A DNA stretch of 64,000 nucleotides, taken from NCBI GenBank assembly GCA_022711765.1, contig JAKLEB010000002.1, positions 124,001 to 188,000 on the forward strand. Direction: 5' to 3'. Under the pieces are notes generated by a model that was not told the origin of the DNA, made no database searches, and saw only the letters and a program-made list of their open reading frames with translations. This document shows positions 9,058 to 16,238 of the stretch, piece by piece. The stretch comes from Candidatus Krumholzibacteriota bacterium (lineage in GTDB: Bacteria > Krumholzibacteriota > Krumholzibacteriia > LZORAL124-64-63). How positions within the stretch are numbered: the first letter of the stretch is position 1; every line of letters begins with the position of its first letter. The translations under genes and the position numbers were made by a program.

Positions 9058-9879
9058 CTAGAGCGTCGCCACCAGCCGCGCCACGACCACGACCATGATC
9101 GCCGCGAACACCCTCCTGAACGCAACTCCGCTCGTCCGTTTGTTCAGCCGCGCGCCGACCTGCGCGAACGGGACGGACGTGACGGCGAGGCAGGCGGAGG
9201 CGGGCAGGCAGGTGAAGCCCACGAACCCGTCGCCGAGACTCCCGGCGGCGGGACCGTGCCGCATGTAGCCGACCGCGGCCGCGAGCGCCGTGAACAGGAT
9301 CACGCCTGCCGACGTCGCGGCGAGGTAGCGTCCCGGCACCTTTCCGACCAGCGCGAGCGCCGGGATCAGCACGACGCCGCCCGCGAGCCCGCTCATCCCG
9401 GAAAACACGCCCACGCCGAGCCCGATCGCCGCCCAGATCCAGACCGACCGGATCGGCAGCCCGGTCGCGTCCCCGCCCGGCTCCCGCTGGCGCACGAGGC
9501 GGACCGACGCGTAGAGGAGCGCGGCGGCGAGCAGGGCCTGGAGCACGCGACCGTCCGTCCGTGCAGCCAGTTCGGAGCCGAGCCACCCGCCGAGCATGCT
9601 CGCGGGCACGATCGGAACGACGAGCCTCCACAGCACGAGGCGCTGCCGGTGATGGCGCCAGGCGGCCGACACGGTCGTCACGAAGGCGACCGCGAGGCTC
9701 GTGCCCATCGCAGCCTGCACGACCGACTCGCGAGGCAATCCCCACGCGCGCAGCAGCTCGAGCAACACGGGCACCAGGACGATGCCGCCGCCGACCCCGG
9801 CGAATCCGGCCGCGACGCCCGCGACGCCGCCGGCCGCCAGCAGGATCAGAGCGTTGATCAGATTGAATTCCAAGTTCAC
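9058..9879 (-). CDS. TauE/SafE-family membrane permease
   Basis: A 273-residue integral membrane protein of the sulfite exporter TauE/SafE family, about eight membrane helices, with the family's duplicated glycine-rich motif: 'AGFAGVGGGIVLVPVLL' in the N-terminal half and 'SGMSGLAGGVVLIPAL' in the C-terminal half. It starts at GTG 9879 with only a weak Shine-Dalgarno. It is the first gene of the leftward Mo-hydroxylase run, with a 106-bp gap to the mocA-like gene, so co-transcription is likely but not certain. Family members move sulfite, sulfoacetate, organic anions and possibly other oxyanions; the cargo here is unknown. The 188 bp to the divergent cca gene should contain both promoters. 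Confidence 0.85.
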   Translation of the reverse strand: MNLEFNLINALILLAAGGVAGVAAGFAGVGGGIVLVPVLLELLRAWGLPRESVVQAAMGTSLAVAFVTTVSAAWRHHRQRLVLWRLVVPIVPASMLGGWLGSELAARTDGRVLQALLAAALLYASVRLVRQREPGGDATGLPIRSVWIWAAIGLGVGVFSGMSGLAGGVVLIPALALVGKVPGRYLAATSAGVILFTALAAAVGYMRHGPAAGSLGDGFVGFTCLPASACLAVTSVPFAQVGARLNKRTSGVAFRRVFAAIMVVVVARLVATL

Positions 9880-10067
9880 CTCGGCGCGTGGCCGGCGGCG
9901 AGGCCGGCTCGTTCAGCGGGGCCGAGGATACGCGAGATCACCGCGCGAAAGTAGTTCAAGATGCCGGGCTGGACGACCCGCCCGGGCACGCGCGCCGCGC
10001 CGGTGGCCTTGACCGTGCCAGCCAACGCGGCGACACTGGCTGCGGAGGCCAGCTCGGGAGCATCGCC

Positions 10068-11456
10068 ATGGTCCGCTTGCCGATCGCCGATCCTGCGCTC
10101 GAGGCCGCGCTGCGCGGCGTCTGCCAGCTATGCCGCGACGCGGGCGGCCGCGCCTGGGTCGTGGGCGGGGCGGTGCGCGACGCGCTTCTGGAGCGGCCGG
10201 TCACCGACCTCGACGTCGAGGTCCACGGCATCGCCGCCGTCGATCTCGAGGCCATGCTGGCCGCCCGCTACGAGCTGGACGCCGTCGGCCGCGCCTTCGG
10301 AGTGCTCAAGCTGCGGGGCGTGCCGCTCGACGTCACGTTGCCGCGCACCGAGTCGAAGTCCGGCCTCGGCCACCGGGGATTCCTCGTCAGCAGCGATCCC
10401 GACCTCGGCCTGGCCGCGGCGGCCCGGCGGCGCGACTTCACGATCAACGCGATCTCCTACGACCCGCTCGCCGGCGAGCTGGCCGATCCCCTCGGTGGAC
10501 GGGCCGACCTCGCGGCTCGCCGCCTGCGCCACTGCTCCGCGGCCTTCGCGGAGGACCCGCTGCGCGTGCTGCGCGGCATGCAGTTCACGGCCCGCTTCGA
10601 CCTCGAGCCCGATCCCGCGACGGTCGCGCTCTGCCGCACGATCGAGCCGGAGGGCCTGGCGACCGAGCGGGTCTGGCACGAGTGGCGCAAGCTCCTCGTG
10701 TTGGGCCGCACGCCGTCGCGCGGCCTTCGTTTCCTGAAGGATACGGGCTGGCTGCGGCACTTCCCGCCGCTCGCCGCGCTGGACGGGCTGCCCCAGGATC
10801 CGGTCAAGCATCCCGAGGGCGACGTCTACACCCACGTCGGCCTGTGCCTCGACGTCTTCGCCGCCCAGCGGACCGGCGACGAGGCCGAAGACGTGGTCGT
10901 CGGACTCGCGGTGCTCTGCCACGACCTCGGCAAGCCGGTCGTCCAGATGGTGGATCCCGACGGGCGTATCCGCACGCCGGGGCATGCCGAGCGGTCGCTC
11001 CCCCTGGTCCAGGAGTTCCTCGAGCAGCTGACCGGCCAGCCGGCCCTGGTGCGCGAGGTGCTGCCGCTGGTGCGAGACCACCAGCGGCCCGTCCAGCTCC
11101 ACGAGCAGGGCGCCGGGGATGCGGCCGTGCGCCGGCTCGCGCGCGACGTCGGCCGCATCGACCGCCTGCTGCGCGTCGTCAGCGCCGATCGGGGGGGGCG
11201 CGGATCGGCCGCGGAGATGCATCCGCCGGCCGTGGCCTGGCTCGCGGAACGGGCGGCGGCGCTCGCCGTCGCCGACGCGCGGCCGGAGCCGCTCGTGCTC
11301 GGGCGGCACCTCGCGTCGCGCGGTCTGAAGCCTGGCCCCGCCTACAGCCGGATCCTGCGGGCCTGCTTCGAGGCCCAGCTCGACGGCCGGTTCGCGGATC
11401 TGACCGGCGGGCTCGCCTATCTCGACCAGCTGCTGGCGGACCGCGGCGTGCCCTGA
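10068..11456 (+). CDS. cca: CCA-adding tRNA nucleotidyltransferase with HD domain
   Basis: A 462-residue enzyme of the class II CCA/poly(A) polymerase family. The head domain has 'VVGGAVRDALLERPVTDLD' with catalytic carboxylates 'DLDVEVHG', followed by 'RRRDFTINAISYDP' and the 'EDPLRVLRGMQFTARFD' neck motif. A metal-dependent HD phosphohydrolase domain follows ('HVGLCLDV', 'LCHDLGKP', 'DHQRP'), as in the multifunctional CCA enzyme of enterobacteria. It would repair or add the 3' CCA of tRNAs. The ATG at 10068 is preceded by GGGAG at suitable spacing; the open frame extends upstream but without recognisable sequence. It is transcribed divergently from the Mo-hydroxylase operon. Confidence 0.93.
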   Translation: MVRLPIADPALEAALRGVCQLCRDAGGRAWVVGGAVRDALLERPVTDLDVEVHGIAAVDLEAMLAARYELDAVGRAFGVLKLRGVPLDVTLPRTESKSGLGHRGFLVSSDPDLGLAAAARRRDFTINAISYDPLAGELADPLGGRADLAARRLRHCSAAFAEDPLRVLRGMQFTARFDLEPDPATVALCRTIEPEGLATERVWHEWRKLLVLGRTPSRGLRFLKDTGWLRHFPPLAALDGLPQDPVKHPEGDVYTHVGLCLDVFAAQRTGDEAEDVVVGLAVLCHDLGKPVVQMVDPDGRIRTPGHAERSLPLVQEFLEQLTGQPALVREVLPLVRDHQRPVQLHEQGAGDAAVRRLARDVGRIDRLLRVVSADRGGRGSAAEMHPPAVAWLAERAAALAVADARPEPLVLGRHLASRGLKPGPAYSRILRACFEAQLDGRFADLTGGLAYLDQLLADRGVP

Positions 11457-11474
11457 GCCGGAGGGCCGGGCGCC

Positions 11475-11954
11475 CTACTCGGCGAGGTCGACCTTGAACA
11501 GCGCCGTCAACCCTTCCGCCGCCAGCATCGCCGCCACGCGGACCGACTCGCGCCGCCATTCGTACTCGCGGCCCTCGCCGCGGTCCGGGTCGCCAAGACG
11601 CTGGCGTCCCGCGTCCACGAATCGCTCGAAGAGGTTGCCGGCGGCGTAGACGCCCTCGATCACCCGGACCTCGATCCCGACGACCCGGCCGCCGCACACG
11701 CGCACGAGGCAGCCCGTACCCCACTGCCGATCGGCGTCGAGGTACGAATGGCGGCACGGATAGATCTCGACCTCGTCGTCGAAGCAGGACACGCGAGGGT
11801 CGGCGGCTTCCCAGTACTGGCAGTCGTTCGGGAGGCGGCGCACCAGGCGGTGCCACTGCGCCAGGCGCGACAGGCCGGCGCGGGCGAGGTCCTCCTCCGC
11901 CGCCGGCTCACCGGGAGCGATCCGCACGCCGTTGACCGTGAACTGCAGTGCCAT
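11475..11954 (-). CDS. hypothetical protein, 160 aa
   Basis: Start chosen at ATG 11954 ('MALQFTVNGVRIAPG'), which has GGAGG 10 bp upstream; the frame upstream is open but looks like random high-GC translation. The protein is mixed alpha/beta, soluble, with several Cys and aromatic residues ('CQYWEAADPRVSCFDDEVEIYP'). I do not recognise a family. It lies 25 bp downstream of the GntR regulator on the same strand and probably shares its transcript. It is convergent with cca, whose stop is 18 bp away. Confidence 0.65.
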   Translation of the reverse strand: MALQFTVNGVRIAPGEPAAEEDLARAGLSRLAQWHRLVRRLPNDCQYWEAADPRVSCFDDEVEIYPCRHSYLDADRQWGTGCLVRVCGGRVVGIEVRVIEGVYAAGNLFERFVDAGRQRLGDPDRGEGREYEWRRESVRVAAMLAAEGLTALFKVDLAE

Positions 11955-11979
11955 TGTCCCGGTCCTCCGGCCCGAAACG

Positions 11980-12633
11980 TCAAGCGTGGTCCGCGACCGC
12001 GGCCGGGAACCGTGACGGCAACTCGTCGCCGAGCTCGCGGAACGTGCGGCCGAGCGAGACCGCTGCCGCGGTCCGGTCACCCCGCCGCAGCTCGTCCAGC
12101 CCCCGTTCCAGGTTCCCGAGCAGCGCTGCGGGCTCCCAGCCGCGCGACTGCGCCTCGAACAGGTAGCGCAGGGACAGCCGCACCAGGCGGGTGCACTCGC
12201 GGCGCAAGACGTCGTTCGGGCAGTCGTGGGCGAGTAACCGTAGCAAGAGATAGACCTGCTCGCAGAACACGCTGGGGTCGCCCTGGTTCAGGCGGGCGCG
12301 GCCGAGAAGGTTGCCGGCCTCCACGTGGTCCCGCAGCTCGAGCTGCCGGCCGTGGCGGATCGCGGCCGGCAGGAGCTCGGAGAGCGCCTGCAAGACGTCC
12401 GCCACCTCTCGGCCCTCGAGCCTGGGAACCCGGAAGCCGCGACCCATGTCCGACGCCAGTGCCCCCTCGGTCGTCAGGCAGAGCATCGCCTCGCGCAGCG
12501 GGGTCCGGCTGATCCCGAGCTCGACGGCCAGGTGGGATTCGTTGATGCGCGTCCCGGACTTGAGTCGACCATCGATGATCCGGCCGAGGATCTCGGCGCC
12601 GACGTCCGCCCGCAGAGGCTTGCGCTCGAACAT
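11980..12633 (-). CDS. GntR-family transcriptional regulator (FadR/FCD type)
   Basis: A 217-residue regulator. Residues about 5-70 form the GntR winged helix: 'ILGRIIDGRLKSGTRINES' then 'LAVELGISRTPLREAM', the diagnostic recognition-helix motif with 'SRTPLREA'. The remaining part is an all-helical FCD-like effector domain, fairly degenerate, with 'HDCPNDVL' among the readable pieces. Such proteins repress catabolic operons and are released by a carboxylate ligand. It sits next to the 160-aa hypothetical gene; neither the Mo-hydroxylase operon nor the cytochrome genes are adjacent enough to name a target. Confidence 0.88.
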   Translation of the reverse strand: MFERKPLRADVGAEILGRIIDGRLKSGTRINESHLAVELGISRTPLREAMLCLTTEGALASDMGRGFRVPRLEGREVADVLQALSELLPAAIRHGRQLELRDHVEAGNLLGRARLNQGDPSVFCEQVYLLLRLLAHDCPNDVLRRECTRLVRLSLRYLFEAQSRGWEPAALLGNLERGLDELRRGDRTAAAVSLGRTFRELGDELPSRFPAAVADHA

Positions 12634-12730
12634 CCCGGGGTCCTTAGGTTGCGATCGTGTGTGGAGCTGGTTCCAACGAGTCTAGGACATCGGGCGCGGC
12701 GTGCCAAGAGCGGCCCCGCGGCGCGGAAGA

Positions 12731-12765
12731 AAAAACCCTCCCGGCGGCTGGCGGCGGGAGGGTCT
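12731..12765 (-). terminator. Rho-independent terminator of the CBM48 gene
   Basis: Read on the minus strand, a GC stem (ACCCTCCCG / CGGGAGGGT) is followed directly by a run of six T. It lies 27 bp past the stop of the small CBM48 gene, and is the cleanest intrinsic terminator in the window. Confidence 0.85.
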
Positions 12766-12791
12766 CCAGAGCGCGCGGAACGAGCGGCGGC

Positions 12792-13100
12792 TCAGACGAT
12801 GACGACGCTGTTCTCGGCGTCCGCGATCCCGGCCGGGACGTAGCGGTCCGCCGCGTCGTCGTTCTGCCAGGTCCGGTCGTCGAGGAGGTAGCGGTACTGA
12901 TACTCGCGGCCGACCTCGAGGTCGACGGTGACCTTGAACTCGCCGGTCCTGAGTTTCTGCATCCGGGTCGCCTTCGGATCCCAGCCGTTGAATTCGCCGA
13001 CCAGCGAGGCCTTGCGGGCGCCCCCGGCGATCTTGGTCGGCAGCATGAAGGTGACTCTGCTCACCGCCTTCGATTTCAGGTACTTCTTCTGGATACTCAT
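12792..13100 (-). CDS. small glycogen-binding (CBM48/AMPK-type) domain protein
   Basis: A 102-residue protein made almost wholly of one early-set/CBM48 domain: 'VTFMLPTKIAGGARKASLVGE' leads into 'EFNGWDP', then 'VTVDLEVGREYQYRYLLD' and a terminal 'WQNDDAADRYVP'. These are the carbohydrate-binding signatures seen in branching enzymes and AMPK beta subunits. No catalytic domain is attached, so it probably binds glycogen or serves as an adaptor. ATG at 13100 gives 'MSIQKKYLKSKAVS'. It is monocistronic, with its own intrinsic terminator. Stand-alone versions occur in several anaerobes but their role is not known to me. Confidence 0.85.
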   Translation of the reverse strand: MSIQKKYLKSKAVSRVTFMLPTKIAGGARKASLVGEFNGWDPKATRMQKLRTGEFKVTVDLEVGREYQYRYLLDDRTWQNDDAADRYVPAGIADAENSVVIV

Positions 13101-13231
13101 GGCGTTCGACCCCCATCGTGTCGGTCCGCGGGCAATCGGCGGCGCGGCAGGCGAGCCGGCACTCGAAGCCCGCGTACTGAGTTGTGTGCCGCTTGGCTTC
13201 AACAGTTATGTAATCGGTTCCGTCCCCGGGG

Positions 13232-14569
13232 TCAACCATCTTCCGCCGGGGATCCGCCGGATCCCAGCTGGAGCATGTAATCGGCCACGGCCCGGAGCTT
13301 CTCCTCGCCCAGCCGGAACGCCGGCATCGGGGGGAGCTCGGGCCGTTTGCGGCCCGGATCGGCGGCCCAGGCGGCGATCCCGCCCGGATCGCCGCCGTAG
13401 ATGCCGGCGATCTCCCGCAGCGACGGCCCCACCAGCACCCGGTCGACCCCGTGGCAGGCCGCGCAGGTGCTCTCGAAGATCCGCTGCCCGAGCGGGACCT
13501 GCGCGACGCCCTGGCCCGTGGCCTCGCGCCACTGGGCGGCGGCGGCCAGCCAGCCCGTGTCCCGCGTGTGGACGGCCATCTGCGCGCGGTGGTCCCGCAG
13601 CGCCGTCTCGCGGTACACGTGGCGGCCGTAGCCCATGGTGAAGGCGGTCGCGGTGATCAGCGCGACGACGATCGCGGCGCGGGGCGTCGCGTTCGCGCGG
13701 GGCGCGGCGATCTCGCGCCACATCAGGACCAGGGCGAAGATCGCCAGGACGACACCCACGCCGATCACGCCGGCCAGAAACCAGCTGAGACCGGGTCGGG
13801 GCAGGGTGATCAGCACGAGCGGGCCGAACATGAGCTGCAGCGCGGAGGCGCCCAGGGCGATGCCGTAGAACAGGCGGCGCAGCGCGAGCCGGTCGAGCGC
13901 CGAGGGCGACGCGGCGACGCCGCCGCCGGGTCGCAGGAAGTAGACCAGCAGGAAGAGGCCGGTCACGGCGACGCTCGCGGCGAGGAAGTGGAGATATCGG
14001 GGCCAGACGTTCGGGAGCGCGAGCGCCGAGGCGAATCCCCGGACCTCGAGCCAGCGGGCCGGGAAGAGCATCAGGTTGATGTTGGCGAGGAAGATCAGCG
14101 GGATCGCGAGGAACATGGCCGCGCCCGCCATCCCGATGGCGAGGTGCAGGCCCTTGCGGCCGGCGAGCCGGTCCCAGCTGTACTTGTGGGCGTAGGTGAC
14201 CAGGAACGCGAGCGTGACCAGCGGCACGAGCGAGATCCAGGCTGCCCCCGTCAAGGCGTTGGCGGAGTAGAAGTGGACCGTGTAGAGGACGTTGAGCCCG
14301 AGCAGCGGCCCGACCCCGAGGACCACGGCGAGGCTCTTGTTCACCGTGACCGTGCCCGCGGTGGCCCTGGCGAGCGCGTCGAACTCCGGCCGCCGGCGCC
14401 CGATCAGCTCGAAGACGACGGTGAGCAGCGAGCCGCCGACCATCAGGTTCACGAACAGGATGTGCCAGAGGAACAGGACCACCAGCAGGGCCTGCAGCAG
14501 GATCGGGTCCGCCGGCAGCGGCAACGGGATGTCCAGGGGCAGGGGCGTGGTGGCGGCGGTGCTCTCCAT
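13232..14569 (-). CDS. membrane protein with C-terminal cytochrome c domain, bd-superfamily-like partner
   Basis: A 445-residue protein with about eight to nine membrane helices followed by a periplasmic c-type cytochrome domain carrying a single CAACH heme site (residues 369-373) and a C-terminal 'MPAFRLGEEKLRAVADYM', where the Met is a candidate sixth ligand. Within the helices, conserved polar/His positions ('LWHILFVNLMVGG', 'TYAHKYSWD', 'YLHFLAASVAV') resemble the cytochrome bd oxygen reductase superfamily more than haem-copper oxidases. It lies 18 bp downstream of a second protein of the same architecture; the pair is likely a heterodimer. Known bd-superfamily members with C-terminal heme c exist as a separate clade. 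Oxygen reduction versus another electron-transfer role cannot be decided here. Confidence 0.75.
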   Translation of the reverse strand: MESTAATTPLPLDIPLPLPADPILLQALLVVLFLWHILFVNLMVGGSLLTVVFELIGRRRPEFDALARATAGTVTVNKSLAVVLGVGPLLGLNVLYTVHFYSANALTGAAWISLVPLVTLAFLVTYAHKYSWDRLAGRKGLHLAIGMAGAAMFLAIPLIFLANINLMLFPARWLEVRGFASALALPNVWPRYLHFLAASVAVTGLFLLVYFLRPGGGVAASPSALDRLALRRLFYGIALGASALQLMFGPLVLITLPRPGLSWFLAGVIGVGVVLAIFALVLMWREIAAPRANATPRAAIVVALITATAFTMGYGRHVYRETALRDHRAQMAVHTRDTGWLAAAAQWREATGQGVAQVPLGQRIFESTCAACHGVDRVLVGPSLREIAGIYGGDPGGIAAWAADPGRKRPELPPMPAFRLGEEKLRAVADYMLQLGSGGSPAEDG

Positions 14570-14587
14570 GGTCCGGCGGTCCTTTGG

Positions 14588-15973
14588 TCAGCGGGTGCTG
14601 CCGGCGGCGCCGGCGGTCTGGGCGCCGTCGAGCCCGGCAGGATCGTGGCGCAGCGCGATCAGGTAGTCGGCGAGGGCGGCGCGCTCGGTCGCGGTGCCCG
14701 GCAGGGGCGGCATGAAGGGGCGCGCGTTGTGCATGCCGGCCAGGTAGGTGTCGAGGACCGCCGGATCCCAGGCGCCGGGGCCGTACAGCCCGGCCAGCTT
14801 CGCCACGATGCCGTTGACGCCGCGGGTGGTATGGCAGCGGCTGCAGGCCAGGCGGAACACCTCGCGGCCGGCCTGGATGCGATTCTCGCCCGTCACCGCG
14901 CGCACCGACGCGTAGGTGGCGTGGGCGAGCAGGCCGTCCTGCGCGTAGAGCGGGTAGTCCGCGGGCCGCAAGGCGTTCGAATACATGTACGCCGCGACGA
15001 TGTCGGGCTTGCGGATGAACTCGCGGACCCGCTCGAAGTAGGCGAGCTGCCAGACGGCGAGCACGGCCGGCACGACGAGCACGGCCGACGGGAGGCGCCG
15101 CGGCGCCCCCACGCCCCACGCGCAGGCCAGGACGACCGCACCGAGGGAGGCCCCGATCAACAAACGCAGCGGATCCAGGTACTGCTGGAAGGCGAGGGTC
15201 GTCAGGGCGGTCGAGACATTGTCCAGCATCCGCGCGGGGATGGCCTGCCAGTAGCCCCAGGCGGCGGCGAGCCAGGGGACGCAGAAGAGGAGCGTCCAGG
15301 CGCTGATCGTGCGTACCGCCCGCCCGCGAAACTCGGGGTCGCCGCGCGTGAGGCGGCCGGTGACGGCGAGCGCGAACAACCCCGCCGCGACCAGGGCGAA
15401 TGGCGTGCGGAAGAAGAGCTGCGGCAGGTAGAGGGGATTCAGGACCGCGGTCCAGAAGCCCGGATCCACGGTCCAGACCCCGGTGTCCATCTGGAACCCG
15501 AGGATCGCCACGATGACCGCCATCGTGAGCCACGACGCCACGGCGAGCGCCACGCCGAGCCCCAGGTGCGCGCGCTTGTGGCGCCGCGCCCAGTCGGTCC
15601 GCCAGCTGAGAGTGTAGATCAGGATCAGCGCGACCTCAGTGACGAACACGATCCATTCGCTGAACCAGGCCCAGAAGAAGACCCGGATCAGCGAACCGAT
15701 CGCGTGCGGATTCACGAGGCTGGTCGACAGCCAGATCCCCACGCCGGTGAGCGCGCCGAGGCTGGTGGTGACGATGAAGCAGATGAAGAGCAGCCGATAG
15801 GCGAGCCGGTCCCAGCGCTCGTCGCCGGTGGCGTAGCCGCGCCACTCGAGGAAGGCGATCAAGGGAGCCGCGCCGACCGCGAGCATGTGATTGATCACGA
15901 CGTGCAGCGAGGCGATCGCGGCGATCAGCAGGCGGTTGCCGAAGACGTCCAGGTGGAAGATCGGGAAGTCCAT
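14588..15973 (-). CDS. cytochrome bd subunit I-like membrane protein with C-terminal cytochrome c domain
   Basis: A 461-residue protein of about nine membrane helices ending in a cytochrome c domain with a single CSRCH site (residues 377-381). The N-terminus 'FPIFHLDVFGNRLLIAAIAS' and the following His-bearing helix ('ASLHVVINHMLAVGA'), plus 'FFWAWFSEWIVFVTEVAL' with acidic residues in a helix, look like a diverged CydA. The usual quinol-binding Q-loop is not obvious, and fusion to heme c suggests cytochrome c rather than quinol as electron donor. It is the first gene of a two-gene unit; the ATG at 15973 faces the divergent thioredoxin-like selenoprotein gene across 265 bp. Confidence 0.78.
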   Translation of the reverse strand: MDFPIFHLDVFGNRLLIAAIASLHVVINHMLAVGAAPLIAFLEWRGYATGDERWDRLAYRLLFICFIVTTSLGALTGVGIWLSTSLVNPHAIGSLIRVFFWAWFSEWIVFVTEVALILIYTLSWRTDWARRHKRAHLGLGVALAVASWLTMAVIVAILGFQMDTGVWTVDPGFWTAVLNPLYLPQLFFRTPFALVAAGLFALAVTGRLTRGDPEFRGRAVRTISAWTLLFCVPWLAAAWGYWQAIPARMLDNVSTALTTLAFQQYLDPLRLLIGASLGAVVLACAWGVGAPRRLPSAVLVVPAVLAVWQLAYFERVREFIRKPDIVAAYMYSNALRPADYPLYAQDGLLAHATYASVRAVTGENRIQAGREVFRLACSRCHTTRGVNGIVAKLAGLYGPGAWDPAVLDTYLAGMHNARPFMPPLPGTATERAALADYLIALRHDPAGLDGAQTAGAAGSTR

Positions 15974-16101
15974 GGACCGGCGACCTCACCGGGTTGGGGA
16001 CGGGAGCGTCCCGGAGGGGACGGCGGTCGCCGTGCGGGCGCCCGCGAACTCCGTCGAATCGAGAGGGCTACAATCTCCTATCGTGGTCATAGATTTTTTA
16101 T

Positions 16102-16119
16102 CCGTAACAGGTTACACGG
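16102..16119. promoter_or_regulatory. palindromic operator candidate
   Basis: An AT-rich island in otherwise GC-rich DNA contains GTAAC-AG-GTTAC (16104-16115), extended with one bulge by CCG/CGG on each side. It lies in the 265-bp divergent region between the bd-like cytochrome genes and the thioredoxin-like selenoprotein, where a shared regulator would bind. No factor is identified. Confidence 0.35.
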
Positions 16120-16238
16120 TTCGGCGGGCGATCCGCAACCGATCCCTGCCGTCCGTCGGGACCGCCGCTCGATCGGCGCTTGGATCCCGGCGGGCGTCCG
16201 CGCGTATATTGCAGATCCACCCGAACCGGAGGTCATCC

